Assembly (NCBI GenBank): GCA_963703325.1
Contig: OY969805.1
Coordinates: 434,001 to 498,000, forward strand
Direction of reading: 5' to 3'
Length of the DNA stretch: 64,000 nt
Source of the DNA: Aquilonibacter sp963703325
GTDB taxonomy: Bacteria > Vulcanimicrobiota > Vulcanimicrobiia > Vulcanimicrobiales > Vulcanimicrobiaceae
The notes beneath the pieces were generated by a model, which saw only the letters and a list, made by a program, of their open reading frames with translations, was not told where the DNA came from and ran no database searches. How positions within the stretch are numbered: the first letter of the stretch is position 1; every line of letters begins with the position of its first letter. This document shows, piece by piece, positions 1-8,930 of the stretch. Position numbers and translations under genes: made by a program.

Positions 1-1
1 C

Positions 2-589
2 GCAAAGGTATTTGGCGGTCCAAAGTATACGGTTAGTCCGGTGTACGAAGGGATGCTCAAGGAAGAGATGGATGCCGCGGCCGCGCGTCATTCCGATGTG
101 CCCTACGATCCGCAGCTGATCGACGCAACCTATGCGCTGTTACTCTCGAACGCCGGCGACAATCCGCTCGTCATCCCGTCGCTCAATCGTGACGGCGACT
201 GCCTCTCCGATTTGGTGATGGCACTCTTCGGTTCGATTGCCGGCGCAGAGTCAATCGTGTTGGGGTTCGATCCGGCGACGAGCTCCGGACAAGCGTCGCT
301 TGCACCCAACGTCGTGATGGCGGAAGCGCCGCACGGTACCGCGCCGCGGCTCTTCGGAAAAAACGTAGCCAACCCACTTGCGATGATCCTAGCTGCCGGG
401 GCCGTGCTCTCGTACATCGAGGACCGCCGCGCGGCAAACGCGGCGCGCGCGATCTATGAATCCGCGCTTGAAGCCGTTCACGAGGGGATCGCGACCGCCG
501 ACCTCGGCGGACACTCCACGACCACCGAGTTCACCGACGCGGTGATCGAGGGCGTCAAGCGAAAGCTCGACGTCTGGTCGACGCTGTGA
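2..589 (+). CDS. Isocitrate/isopropylmalate dehydrogenase family protein, C-terminal part (5' end outside window)
   Basis: This is the C-terminal part of an NAD(P)-dependent beta-decarboxylating dehydrogenase (isocitrate or 3-isopropylmalate dehydrogenase fold). The open frame runs from the first bases of the window, so the N-terminus lies upstream. Family hallmarks are visible: NRDGDCLSDL corresponds to the metal-binding Asp segment, and EAPHGTAPRLFGKNVANPLA matches the coenzyme-binding E-x-x-HG-x-AP stretch that is followed by an N-P-x-A-M-I-L helix. The tail GGHSTTTEFTDAVI is the usual C-terminal helix. The substrate (isocitrate or isopropylmalate) cannot be decided because the substrate-specificity loop is missing. 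No leucine or TCA-cycle neighbour is present to settle it. Confidence 0.85.
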   Translation, partial: AKVFGGPKYTVSPVYEGMLKEEMDAAAARHSDVPYDPQLIDATYALLLSNAGDNPLVIPSLNRDGDCLSDLVMALFGSIAGAESIVLGFDPATSSGQASLAPNVVMAEAPHGTAPRLFGKNVANPLAMILAAGAVLSYIEDRRAANAARAIYESALEAVHEGIATADLGGHSTTTEFTDAVIEGVKRKLDVWSTL

Positions 590-610
590 GCGAGAGTGTA
601 AAGTTTCATA

Positions 611-688
611 TAAACCGGTCCCGCGGAACCACGGTTCCTTTGCCTGCGGTTAAGCAGGCGCCGACTGGGCACCGAACTCATAATAAGG
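611..688 (+). other. Possible structured leader upstream of the PilZ genes
   Basis: Two perfect short hairpins lie in the 5' region of the PilZ pair: GGAACC/GGTTCC at 625-638 and GCCTGC/GCAGGC with a six-base loop at 642-659. An AAGGA follows at 685-689. The arrangement could be a terminator-like or regulatory leader. I looked for the conserved cores of the c-di-GMP riboswitch classes and did not find them, so no riboswitch is claimed. Confidence 0.25.
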
Positions 689-700
689 ATGTTGGGGGTC

Positions 701-1552
701 ATGCAGCGCGCCGTGCAAGGTATTGAACGGGGCAATCAGCGACGTACGTACCGCCAATCGATCGAGCTTCCAATTGCGATCGAGGTTTCCGGCCTGCCCG
801 CCCCCGTGTATGGAACCCTAGTCAACATTTCCGAGACCGGCTGCCGGCTGCGCTCGCTTATCCTGATCGACCGCGACCGCGACGTACGCTTCGAGCTCAA
901 ACGGCCGGGCCACAAAGCGATTTTGCTGCGCGGACAGATCGTGTCGCGTTCAACGCCGCCGTCGGGCGGCGGCTACGAATACGGCCTCACCTTCAAGCTC
1001 ACCAAGTCCGAACGCGAAACCCTGCTCAAAGAGATTCAGGAAATGCAGCGCCGCGAAGCTGCGGCCCGGGCTGACAACCGTCCGCAAACGATTGCGGCGG
1101 CCCCAGCGTCGGCGACGGGGAAGCAGCGCCGCGGCAGTGTTCGCACGATGGTCGGCTTTCCGGTGCGCTATAAAACTCCGGGCAGACCGGCGATCGTCGC
1201 CGAGGCCAACGACGTCTCGATGGGCGGCCTGCGCTTGATCTGCCTCGAGAAGCTCGAGATCGGCACGATGGTCGAACTGCGCTTCACCCTTCCCAAGAGC
1301 GTCCTGTGGGTTTACCCGGCGGCCGAGGACCGGACCGAGATCACGCCCTTTGGACCTCGCCGCATCCGGATTCCCGACAATCGCCGGCCATTCGAAGAGA
1401 TGATCGTGCACGGACGGGTCGTGTCGCGTTTTGCCCCACTTCGTGATCGCGAAGTGTACGGCGTTCAGTTTACCGACATCGATGGATACCAACGCGAGGA
1501 AGTCGCACGCTTCACGCATGCGGTGCAACTCGCCAAGCTCCGGTCGGAATAG
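701..1552 (+). CDS. Double PilZ-domain protein
   Basis: This is a cytoplasmic protein with two PilZ-like domains. PilZ domains commonly bind c-di-GMP and regulate motility, envelope or polysaccharide systems. The first domain has RRTYR followed by NISETG. The second has RRGSVR followed by NDVSMGG. These fit the R-x3-R and D/N-x-S-x-x-G c-di-GMP-binding pattern. A short Ala-rich linker separates the domains. An ATG at 689 is also open, but AAGG abuts it directly. The ATG at 701 has AAGGA eleven bases upstream and is preferred. The next gene is a paralogue with an almost identical C-terminal segment (VYGVQF, DIDGYQREEVARFTHA), so the two arose by tandem duplication. The regulated system is unknown. 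Confidence 0.85.
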   Translation: MQRAVQGIERGNQRRTYRQSIELPIAIEVSGLPAPVYGTLVNISETGCRLRSLILIDRDRDVRFELKRPGHKAILLRGQIVSRSTPPSGGGYEYGLTFKLTKSERETLLKEIQEMQRREAAARADNRPQTIAAAPASATGKQRRGSVRTMVGFPVRYKTPGRPAIVAEANDVSMGGLRLICLEKLEIGTMVELRFTLPKSVLWVYPAAEDRTEITPFGPRRIRIPDNRRPFEEMIVHGRVVSRFAPLRDREVYGVQFTDIDGYQREEVARFTHAVQLAKLRSE

Positions 1553-1588
1553 ACCGGCCCGCATACCAAGGAAAGGTTACCCCTAATC

Positions 1589-2480
1589 ATGAGCTGGATT
1601 CCAAAGAAGAGTACGACTGCAGTGGGTACGGGTGCACCCGCGCAAATCGCTGCGCAGGCTGTCCCGTTGATGACCTCTCGCACTGCCGCCGCCTCGATGG
1701 AGATGCCGGTCGTGATGAGCGTGCGCCGCCTCCCGGCACCGGTGTACGGCACGCTGATGGATGTAAGCACACAAGGTGCGCGCGTGCGTTCGCTCGTGCT
1801 CATGGAGCGCGGTACGGACGTCGAGTTCGATTTGACGATCGCCGGGAACGCGCCGGTCACCGTCAACGGAAAAGTTGAAATGCGACGCAACGCCGTCGCC
1901 GGCGCGCGCTTTGAATATCACCTGTCGTTTGCCGCCATGGCCGAGCCGCAGATCGACGCGCTGGCGCGCGCCGTGCGTGACATGGAGCGGCGCGCGCTCG
2001 CGTCGCGCTCGATTCAACGCGCCATCGATCAAATTCCGACGACCGACAGCCAGCGGCGCGGCAGCTACCGTGCGCTCTCAGCGTTCTCGGCAGACTTCCG
2101 CCGCGAAGACGGAGTATGGTCCGAGGGCAAGGTTGGCGACATCTCGGCTTCCGGAATTCGCATGATGTGTGAAGAGTCTGATCGCAATCGGAACCATGCT
2201 CGACATACGCATTACGCTTCCCTCGAGCGTGCTCGCGGTCTACCCCGAAGAAACCGCCGTGCTCGATCTCACGCAAAGCGTCCCGCGTCGCATCGGGCGC
2301 GCCGACATGCGCCGTTCCTTCGAAGAGATGGCGTTGCGCGGTCGCGTCGTGACCCGCTTCCAGCCGATACGCGAGCGTGAAGTGTATGGCGTTGCGTTCA
2401 TCGAGATCGACGGGTACCAACGCGAAGAGATCGCGCGCTTCACCCACGCGATGCAGCTCTCCAAGATCCGCAACGGCTAA
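1589..2480 (+). pseudogene. PilZ-domain protein paralogue, interrupted by a one-base frameshift
   Basis: This is the second copy of the double-PilZ protein. Translation from ATG 1589 follows the paralogue through the second-domain motif (GDISASGIR) to about 2176, then leaves the family. From about 2178 another frame resumes the alignment (SLIAIGTMLDIRITLP) and runs to the stop at 2480, ending REVYGVAFIEIDGYQREE. Removing one base, for example T2177, restores GIRMMCEELIAIGTML, which aligns with the intact paralogue. The first-domain R-x3-R motif is less clear than in the neighbour. The break may be a genuine inactivating mutation or a sequence error. A good Shine-Dalgarno stretch (AAGGAAAGG, 1568-1576) precedes the start. 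If the frameshift is an error, this is an ordinary 296-residue PilZ protein. Confidence 0.75.
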
Positions 2481-2490
2481 GACGGTTCCG

Positions 2491-2548
2491 CCGGCTTTCA
2501 GCCGGTCGCACATCCTGTGCTCGGAACCTTCAGCCGCATCGTGCGGCT
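2491..2548 (+). terminator. Two small hairpins in the convergent gap
   Basis: CCGGCT-TTC-AGCCGG (2491-2505) and AGCCGCA-TCG-TGCGGCT (2532-2548) lie between the PilZ gene and the convergent EamA gene. There is no long T run, so intrinsic termination is plausible but not shown. Confidence 0.35.
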
Positions 2549-2549
2549 T

Positions 2550-3365
2550 TCAGCGTAGAGCGATGAGTACGACGCCGGCGAGCGCGAGCGCAACGCCGGC
2601 TTTTTGTGTGCTGACCAGCCGTTCGTTGAGCACGACGCGCGCCAGGAAGACGGTGCTCGCCGGATAGAGCGAAGTGAGAACCGCCGCGATCGACAGATAC
2701 CCCGAGAAGGTCGCCAACACGTAGAGTATGTTGGCCGTCATGTCGAGCACACCAGCCCCGACGATGAGTCGCCAATCGCCGCGCGCGGGAACCAACGGCG
2801 TGCGCGTCACGAACGCGGCCAGTAACAAAAACGTGATCGATGCAATACGCGCGGCCAGCAGATTGCGCAATCCCGCGGCCGGATGCGTATACGACAACAA
2901 GATGAAGAACGCGCCGAACAGGAAACCGGTGACGATCGCTTCGCGCACGCCCGCCGTCGAAATCTCCCGTGTACCGCCTGACTCGAACGAGAGCGAGATC
3001 AGCACGATCGCGATCAGTGCCAGCACGAGTCCGACGATCTGCGCGAGGGTAAGACGGTCGCCACGCAGCCCACCGAAGATCAGCGGCAAGGCCGCCGCCA
3101 ACACCGCGGTAATCGGTGAGACGATGCCCATCTTACCGATCGAGAGCGCGTGGTAGAGCAGCGTCACCGCGAGTGCGCCGCACGCGCCCGCCAGCGCGCC
3201 GAACAGATAATCCCTCGTGACGGCATGCGACGGCGTGAACGGCAGCACGATGAGGAGCAACGCAAAGCCGACCGCCTGGGAAATGACGGCGACCGCGATC
3301 ATTGCCGTGCGCCGCGTCGCTAGGCCGCCGCAAAAGTCGGCCGCCCCATACGCGATAGCGGCCAC
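2550..3365 (-). CDS. EamA/DMT-family transporter
   Basis: This is a polytopic inner-membrane protein of about 271 residues made almost entirely of hydrophobic helices. The pattern is two tandem five-helix halves, typical of the drug/metabolite transporter (EamA) superfamily. The C-terminal part, LTSLYPASTVFLARVVLNE followed by a final helix ending LALAGVVLIALR, is a characteristic EamA ending. The substrate is unknown. The GTG start at 3365 lies only about 25 bases after the RNase J stop, so the two are probably co-transcribed. The frame stays open back to the RNase J TAG with only a rare ATT codon as an earlier start option. The first helix may therefore be a few residues longer than annotated. 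Confidence 0.85.
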   Translation of the reverse strand: MAAIAYGAADFCGGLATRRTAMIAVAVISQAVGFALLLIVLPFTPSHAVTRDYLFGALAGACGALAVTLLYHALSIGKMGIVSPITAVLAAALPLIFGGLRGDRLTLAQIVGLVLALIAIVLISLSFESGGTREISTAGVREAIVTGFLFGAFFILLSYTHPAAGLRNLLAARIASITFLLLAAFVTRTPLVPARGDWRLIVGAGVLDMTANILYVLATFSGYLSIAAVLTSLYPASTVFLARVVLNERLVSTQKAGVALALAGVVLIALR

Positions 3366-3389
3366 TAAGCTTAGCGCAATGCCGATCGG

Positions 3390-5084
3390 CTAGACTTCCA
3401 TCACGACGGGGATGATCACCGGTCGACGTTTGGTTCGTGTGTTGATCGCGCGCGAGAGCGTGCTGCGAATGTGTTCCTTCACGGAGTTCACGTCGCGAAT
3501 CGCCTCGACCGAAACTTCGGCGATTGCAGCGCGAAGCTCGGCGCGCAGCTCATCCAGCACACCGTCCGACTCGGGCAAATAGAATACGCCCTTCGAGATC
3601 AAATCCGGCTCGCCGATGATGCGCGCCTCTTCCGCATCGATAGCGATCACCACGATCACGATCCCGTCGTTCGAGAGCGCCTTGCGATCGCGCAGGACCG
3701 CTTCGCCCACGTCACCGACGCCCGAGCCGTCAACCAAAACGTTACCGCCGTACGTCTTACCGATCTTGTCACCGTACTCGCGCGTAAACTCGAGCACGTC
3801 GCCGTCCTCGGCCGTGAACACGTTGCCCGCTTCGACGCCGGTCTGCACGGCAAGACGCCCGTGCTGCACCAACATGCGGTACTCGCCATGGACCGGCATA
3901 AAGAATTCCGGCCGAACCAGGTTGAGCATCAACAACAGCTCTTCTTGCGATCCGTGACCAGAAACGTGCGACCGGCCATCGGTTCCGTGGATCACCGTCG
4001 CACCCAGCTTGTAGAGATTGTTGATCGTTTTATAGACGCTCTTTTCGTTTCCGGGAATCGGCGTGGCGCTGATCACCACGGTGTCGCCGGGGACGATCTT
4101 GAACTGCTTGTGGTCGCGCACCGACATTCTGGCAAGTCCGCTCATCGGTTCGCCCTGCGAACCGGTCGTCATCACCACGACGCGCTCCGGCGGATAGCTG
4201 TCGATGTCCTCGATTTTGATCCTCGCGTCGGGCGGAATGCGCAAGTAGCCGAGCTCACTCGAGAAATGCACGACGTTTTGCATCGAGCGCCCCAAGAAAG
4301 CGATCTTACGCCCGAAACGCACGGCGTGGTCGATTGCCTGTTGAACGCGAGGAACGTTGGAGGCGAACGAGGCGATGACGATGCGGCCCTTGGCGCGCTG
4401 AAAGATCGCGGTAAAGGCTTCGCCGACGATGCGCTCCGAGAGCGTATGCCCCGGGCGTTCGGCGTTGGTCGAGTCGGATAGCATGCACAGCACGCCTTCT
4501 TCGCCGATGCGCGCGATCCGCGCGAAGTCGGCGGGACGCCCGTCAATCGGCGTTTGATCGAACTTGAAGTCACCGGTGTGGAAGATCGTGCCGACCGGCG
4601 TTCGGAGCGCGAGCGCACACGCGCCCGAGACCGAGTGATTGATGTGGACGAATTCGGTTTCAATCGCTCCGTAGCGCACGCGGTCGCCCGGTTCCACGAC
4701 GACGAAGTCGATGTCGCCGAACTTGTGCTCGCGCGACTTTGCCTTGATCAGCGCCACCGTAAGCGCTGTCCCGACGATCGGGATGTGCGGAAACGCTTTA
4801 ATGAAGTATGGAATGCCGCCGATGTGATCTTCATGGCCGTGCGTAACGAGCACGGCACGCAATTTGTGCGCGCGTTCTCGCACGTAGCTAAAGTCGCTAA
4901 TGACGATATCGACGCCAAACATCTCTTCATCGGGGAACATGAGGCCGCAATCGACCACGACTAGGTCGTCGTTGGTCTCGATGACCGTCATGTTACGGCC
5001 GATTTCGCCACAGCCCCCGAGTGGGACCACGCGAACGTACGGCTCGTCGGGCGGAGCGGGAACGATGAGGGTATCGGAGTTCAA
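3390..5084 (-). CDS. rnj: Ribonuclease J
   Basis: This is an RNase J-type metallo-beta-lactamase/beta-CASP ribonuclease that degrades and matures RNA with endonuclease and 5'-3' exonuclease activity. At 564 residues it has the usual family length. The zinc motif HGHEDHIGG lies near residue 80, with further metal ligands at HINHSVSGA and HTGDFKFD. Beta-CASP motifs follow (SDSTNAERPG, TTGSQGEPM, HVSGHGSQEE). A C-terminal RNase J domain completes the protein. The TTG start precedes MNSDTL and the conserved PLGGCGEIG. The EamA transporter follows on the same strand. A small secreted protein is divergently transcribed. Confidence 0.97.
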   Translation of the reverse strand: MNSDTLIVPAPPDEPYVRVVPLGGCGEIGRNMTVIETNDDLVVVDCGLMFPDEEMFGVDIVISDFSYVRERAHKLRAVLVTHGHEDHIGGIPYFIKAFPHIPIVGTALTVALIKAKSREHKFGDIDFVVVEPGDRVRYGAIETEFVHINHSVSGACALALRTPVGTIFHTGDFKFDQTPIDGRPADFARIARIGEEGVLCMLSDSTNAERPGHTLSERIVGEAFTAIFQRAKGRIVIASFASNVPRVQQAIDHAVRFGRKIAFLGRSMQNVVHFSSELGYLRIPPDARIKIEDIDSYPPERVVVMTTGSQGEPMSGLARMSVRDHKQFKIVPGDTVVISATPIPGNEKSVYKTINNLYKLGATVIHGTDGRSHVSGHGSQEELLLMLNLVRPEFFMPVHGEYRMLVQHGRLAVQTGVEAGNVFTAEDGDVLEFTREYGDKIGKTYGGNVLVDGSGVGDVGEAVLRDRKALSNDGIVIVVIAIDAEEARIIGEPDLISKGVFYLPESDGVLDELRAELRAAIAEVSVEAIRDVNSVKEHIRSTLSRAINTRTKRRPVIIPVVMEV

Positions 5085-5129
5085 ACGGCCGGTACTTTCC
5101 GCGCGCGGGGGCGCGCGTGATGGAAACTC

Positions 5130-5468
5130 ATGCTCGACCGATACCTCGCGCGGGTCGCCCTGACCTCGCTCGCCCTCACCGCCACGCTCGCGGCCGCCTC
5201 GCCGCCGCCCACGCCGGTTCCGACATGCCCAGCCTCGCTGCGTGCGCGTTATTCACCGCGTGCATTGCGGCGGATCCGCATTTTGCTGCAGCTCCGACTC
5301 CTGGAAGCGCATCGCGACCGCCTGATCGCCGCCCAAGCTGCCATCGAGCACCAGGTCAGCATCGATCGGATTCTCGCCGAGCCGGATGATGCCGCGGTCC
5401 TCGCGCAAGGCTCAAACGATGCGCGCCTGAAACATTTGCGCTTGGACGGCACTAGCATCTGCTGGTAG
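5130..5468 (+). CDS. Small secreted protein of unknown function
   Basis: This is a 112-residue frame beginning with a convincing signal peptide: basic start, a hydrophobic LTSLALTATLAAAS stretch, then a Pro/Thr linker. The mature part is rich in Arg and Leu, probably helical, with single Cys residues near each end. I do not recognise the family. It starts 45 bases from the divergent RNase J gene and ends about 30 bases before the Yip1 gene, so it may be the first gene of the exporter operon. The ribosome binding site is weak (GGA eight bases upstream), so the call is moderate. Confidence 0.5.
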   Translation: MLDRYLARVALTSLALTATLAAASPPPTPVPTCPASLRARYSPRALRRIRILLQLRLLEAHRDRLIAAQAAIEHQVSIDRILAEPDDAAVLAQGSNDARLKHLRLDGTSICW

Positions 5469-5501
5469 CCGACAACGATGCTTTACGGAGAGAGGGCCCT
5501 C

Positions 5502-6221
5502 ATGGCTGTCGATACCTCGCCCAAGCAAGATGGACTAAAAGTCGCATTGGATACGGTCGTTGCGCCGCAGGCGGCGTTTCAAGCGATCCGCGTCGCACCC
5601 ACCTGGGGATGGGCGTTTCTGATCGTTTTGATCCTGTTCGCTCTCGGAAGCTACCTTATAACACCAGCCAACGCGCACGCGCTCGCGGCCGATTGGCCTA
5701 ACATGGTCGCGCAAAGCCCGGCGCTCTCTGGGTTGAGTGCGGACCAACAGCAAGCGCAATTGCAGGTAGCGATCAAGGTCAGCGCCTACGCATGGATCTT
5801 TGTACTCATTGCGGTACCGATCTATCTCCTGATCGCGACCGTCCTCTATCTCATCTTTGATAAAATCGGGCACGGTGACGGGTCGTTCGGAAAATACTGG
5901 GCGGCGGCAACCAACGTTTCTATTGTCGCCGGCCTCGGCAACGTCGTGACGGCCGTCATCGCCATGATTCGCGGCGCCGACAGCTTCAATAAACCGATGG
6001 ACGTCATCACCGCGATGCCGTCGCTGGCGCTCGTGGCTCCGCAAGCGGGACCAAAACTGGTGGCGATTCTCGGGTCTGTCACGCCGTTCTCGCTTTGGGC
6101 GATTGCGCTCGGATATCTTGCGCTGCGCGAGGTTGGCCGCGTGTCGCAAATCCCAGCGTGGCTCGGCACCATCGCCGCATTTCTCGTTCCGGTCCTCATC
6201 GGTGCCGCCTTTGCTCGCTGA
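5502..6221 (+). CDS. Yip1-family membrane protein
   Basis: This is a polytopic membrane protein of about 239 residues. It has a short cytosolic N-terminus (AVDTSPKQDGLKVALDTVVAPQAAF), then about five hydrophobic helices (around residues 38-58, 95-120, 140-155, 175-200 and 215-235). The pattern resembles bacterial Yip1-domain proteins, whose role is not established. ATG 5502 was chosen over ATG 5478 because GGAGAGAGG lies at the right distance before it. It ends seven bases before tolC, so it is probably translated from the same message as the exporter that follows. That suggests a helper role in export or envelope assembly (inference). Confidence 0.7.
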   Translation: MAVDTSPKQDGLKVALDTVVAPQAAFQAIRVAPTWGWAFLIVLILFALGSYLITPANAHALAADWPNMVAQSPALSGLSADQQQAQLQVAIKVSAYAWIFVLIAVPIYLLIATVLYLIFDKIGHGDGSFGKYWAAATNVSIVAGLGNVVTAVIAMIRGADSFNKPMDVITAMPSLALVAPQAGPKLVAILGSVTPFSLWAIALGYLALREVGRVSQIPAWLGTIAAFLVPVLIGAAFAR

Positions 6222-6228
6222 GGTCCTG

Positions 6229-7608
6229 ATGCTTCGCCGCGTTCTGTTCCGCGTCGCCGTCGTCGCCGCGCTCTCATTGGCGCCACAGGTTGCTTCGGCC
6301 GCGCCGATGACACTCGGCGACGCGGTCGCGTACGCGCTCAATCACAGCCCAACCGTGGCACAGCAATATGCAGCGGCTCGCGCCGCCGAGCATGCGCTTG
6401 CGCAAGCGCGGACAACCGCATTTCCTACGGTCAACGGTCAACTCCAAAACTACATGGAAAAAAGCGCAAACTACGAAGGCTCCTACGGAATCATCGGGGC
6501 GTCGCAGCAGACCGTTTTCAGTCAAAACACCGCGCAGATCGGTACGATCTACAATTTGGACACCGGCGGTCTCTCATTTCTCCAACTTGCGTCCGCCCGT
6601 GCCTCTGCCGCGCAAGCCGAGGAGACGCTCGCGAGCAGCGAAGACCAGCTTGCGACCAGCGTCACGAATGCCTTTTATGCGGTCGTTCAAAAAGAAGCCA
6701 TCGTCGACGTCGATGCCTCCGACCTGCAATACCAGAACGTCCTTGTCGATGCCGCTAAAGCCAAAGCACACGCGGGCGTGGCCGCCGGCGTCGACGTCTT
6801 GCGCGCGCAAGTGAATCAAACCAAGAGCGCCTCGACATTGGTGGGAGGCCGCGCCGATGTCGACGATGCACGGGAAGATCTCGCGCAAACCATCGGTGCC
6901 CCTCTCGATCAAGCATTCGTTTTTCCAAAAGCCATTGCCGAGCCAAAGCTGCCGTCACAGTCCGTTGACACACTCGAAGACATCGCCCTCAACGCGCGCC
7001 CCGATGTGTTGGCCGCTCGGAACGGTGTAGCTGCGGCCGAGTTCACGCGCAAAGGATGGGATCGAGAACTCTTTCCCCAAATCCAACTAAGCGCGTCTAT
7101 GGGCAACCAATTTGCTCCGACAAGCGCGGGCGAGGTCGTCGGATTCAATCCCGACGGTACGCCGATCACGGTGCCGCGTGGCGCGCCCGGGTTTTGGGCG
7201 ATCGGCGCCGTGTCGACCTTTACGCTGCCGATCGTCGATTACGGACAGCGTCATACCGAGCGTGTCAACGATGACGCCCAGCTGGCCTCGGCAGAAAGCA
7301 CCCTCGATCAGACCCGCACGCAGGTGCAGATCGACATCCGTCAGACCTACCGCGCGGCACAAACCGCACTCGCGCAACTTGGCCTCGCCCAAGAAGAGTC
7401 GCGGCTCGGCGTCGAGTCCGCTCGCGTCGCACAGCTCCAGTATGCGCATGGGATCATCGCGCTCTCGGACGTCATCCAAGCCCAGCAACAGTCGGTCTCG
7501 GCGCAGTCCGACCTTGTCGCCGCGCGCGTTTCATATATCAACGCGATCGTAAAACTTCGCGTCTCGCTCGGCACCTATACGGCGCAGAGCGCGGTAGCGG
7601 ACCTATGA
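6229..7608 (+). CDS. TolC-family outer-membrane efflux protein
   Basis: This is an outer-membrane channel subunit of a tripartite exporter, 459 residues, close to the usual size for the family. It has a signal peptide (hydrophobic VAVVAALSLAPQVASA). The mature protein starts with MTLGDAVAYALNHSPTV, the typical first helix of an OEP repeat. Two OEP repeats with long coiled-coil helices rich in Ala/Gln follow, and the second half ends QLQYAHGIIALSDVIQAQQ, the family's equivalent of the second repeat. An upstream in-frame ATG at 6103 lies inside the Yip1 gene and would place 42 non-signal residues before the signal peptide, so ATG 6229 is preferred. The adaptor, permeases and ATPase follow immediately. 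Confidence 0.92.
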   Translation: MLRRVLFRVAVVAALSLAPQVASAAPMTLGDAVAYALNHSPTVAQQYAAARAAEHALAQARTTAFPTVNGQLQNYMEKSANYEGSYGIIGASQQTVFSQNTAQIGTIYNLDTGGLSFLQLASARASAAQAEETLASSEDQLATSVTNAFYAVVQKEAIVDVDASDLQYQNVLVDAAKAKAHAGVAAGVDVLRAQVNQTKSASTLVGGRADVDDAREDLAQTIGAPLDQAFVFPKAIAEPKLPSQSVDTLEDIALNARPDVLAARNGVAAAEFTRKGWDRELFPQIQLSASMGNQFAPTSAGEVVGFNPDGTPITVPRGAPGFWAIGAVSTFTLPIVDYGQRHTERVNDDAQLASAESTLDQTRTQVQIDIRQTYRAAQTALAQLGLAQEESRLGVESARVAQLQYAHGIIALSDVIQAQQQSVSAQSDLVAARVSYINAIVKLRVSLGTYTAQSAVADL

Positions 7609-7627
7609 GAAGGAGTTCCAAGCGCTC

Positions 7628-8929
7628 ATGAACCGCGCGCGCAATGCCATCATCCTCGTCGCGGCGCTGCTCATCGTTGTCGTCTTCGCCGTCGTAGCCT
7701 CCCGCCAAAACCACGGCTCGGCGGCGCCGGTGAAGTTACAGAAGGTCGCATACACTGCGTTCACGGTGAAGCTTCCCGAAAACGGCGTCGTGATGAACTC
7801 CACTACCGTCACCGTGCCGACGCTCGTCGCGGGAAACATCGGTAAGATTTACGCGAAGGCCGGCATGCATGTTGCGGCCGGCGAATTGCTCGCCACCATC
7901 GAAAATCCCACGCTCGAATACAACGCGGCCAGCTCCCAGGCCGACTATACCAATGCGGTAGCCAACGTGACCACCGCGCGAATCCAGGAGCAGAATGCGC
8001 GCGTCCAATATGAGGCGCAGGTCGATACGAACAAGAGCGCCCTCGACGAGGCACGACGCGTTTATGACGCGGATGCCTCGCTTCTAGCGCAGAAAGCTAT
8101 CGCACGCAGTCAGGTCGACGCCGATAGAGCCAAACTCGAGCAAGCGCAGGTCGCGTACGATCAGGCCCTAGCGCAGCTCAAGCTCGGTGCCGTCTCGGGC
8201 TACGGGATGGACAGCGTCCAGGCTGCGCAGGCCAATGCCGAAAAGACCAAGATCATCAACGCGCAGAATCAGCAGCAGGTCGCGTTCACGCGCATTACCG
8301 CACCGATGAGCGGCATCGTGCAGACGATAGCGGCCGAGAGTGGCAACGCGCTGCGGTCGCTGCAAGATGGTGATGCGGTGACCGCCGGGCAGACCATCTT
8401 CACGCTTGCCGCCGACAATCACTACGTCGTCAAAGCCCAAGTTGACGAGCAAGACATCATCAACGTGCACGTCGGACAAGCGGCGAACATCACGGGACAG
8501 GACTTCCCCGGTCACGTCATTCGCGGACATATCGTTCGCATCGATCCGGTTGCGCAAAAATCGTCGGACGCGTCGAGTACGGCCATGCAGGTCCTTACTA
8601 CCATCGCGCTCGATAGCTCGCCGTCGTTCTTAAAAGACGGTATGAGCGCCGACGTCGATATTATCACGAGTGACATTCCGCACACGATCGCGATTCCGAC
8701 CGAGGCTATCAACAAGAACGGAACGACGTCGTTCGTCTATGTCGTGCAAGGCGGCGTTGCCAAGAAGCGCACGATCACGCCCGGACGCGCCGGCGACAGC
8801 ACGACGATGGTGACGTCCGGCCTGGAGCCCGGCGAAGTGATCGTTGCGGCAAAGGTGCCGGGCCTGATCGACGGCGCACGCGTAACGCCGATGCCGTCGA
8901 CCTCGCCGGCCGGTTCTCCGCCAAGCTAA
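7628..8929 (+). CDS. HlyD/MacA-type periplasmic adaptor
   Basis: This membrane-fusion protein of 433 residues connects an inner-membrane ABC transporter to TolC. One N-terminal membrane anchor is visible (AIILVAALLIVVVFAVVA). A lipoyl-like half motif (GNIGKIYAKAGMHVAAGELLATIENP) follows, then a long coiled-coil hairpin (residues about 95-205), a second lipoyl half (FTRITAPMSGIVQTI) and a beta-barrel/membrane-proximal region ending in a Pro/Ser tail. AAGGAG is placed well before ATG 7628. It starts about 20 bases after tolC and stops one base before the first permease, confirming a single operon. Confidence 0.92.
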   Translation: MNRARNAIILVAALLIVVVFAVVASRQNHGSAAPVKLQKVAYTAFTVKLPENGVVMNSTTVTVPTLVAGNIGKIYAKAGMHVAAGELLATIENPTLEYNAASSQADYTNAVANVTTARIQEQNARVQYEAQVDTNKSALDEARRVYDADASLLAQKAIARSQVDADRAKLEQAQVAYDQALAQLKLGAVSGYGMDSVQAAQANAEKTKIINAQNQQQVAFTRITAPMSGIVQTIAAESGNALRSLQDGDAVTAGQTIFTLAADNHYVVKAQVDEQDIINVHVGQAANITGQDFPGHVIRGHIVRIDPVAQKSSDASSTAMQVLTTIALDSSPSFLKDGMSADVDIITSDIPHTIAIPTEAINKNGTTSFVYVVQGGVAKKRTITPGRAGDSTTMVTSGLEPGEVIVAAKVPGLIDGARVTPMPSTSPAGSPPS

Positions 8930-8930
8930 C

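Noticed and set aside
611..688. c-di-GMP riboswitch before the PilZ genes
   Set aside because: The conserved core sequences of the known classes are not present, so only a generic structured leader is noted.
950..1564. Long antisense open frames opposite PilZ, dnaK, RND and other genes
   Set aside because: High GC content leaves long mirror frames. Their residue composition is Arg/His/Asp-rich and lacks domains, while the opposite strand has clear families.
3366..3392. Possible RNase J-EamA readthrough fusion, because both genes share a frame across a single TAG
   Set aside because: The RNase J protein ends normally for its family, and the EamA gene has a GTG start just after the stop. No context for recoding is visible.
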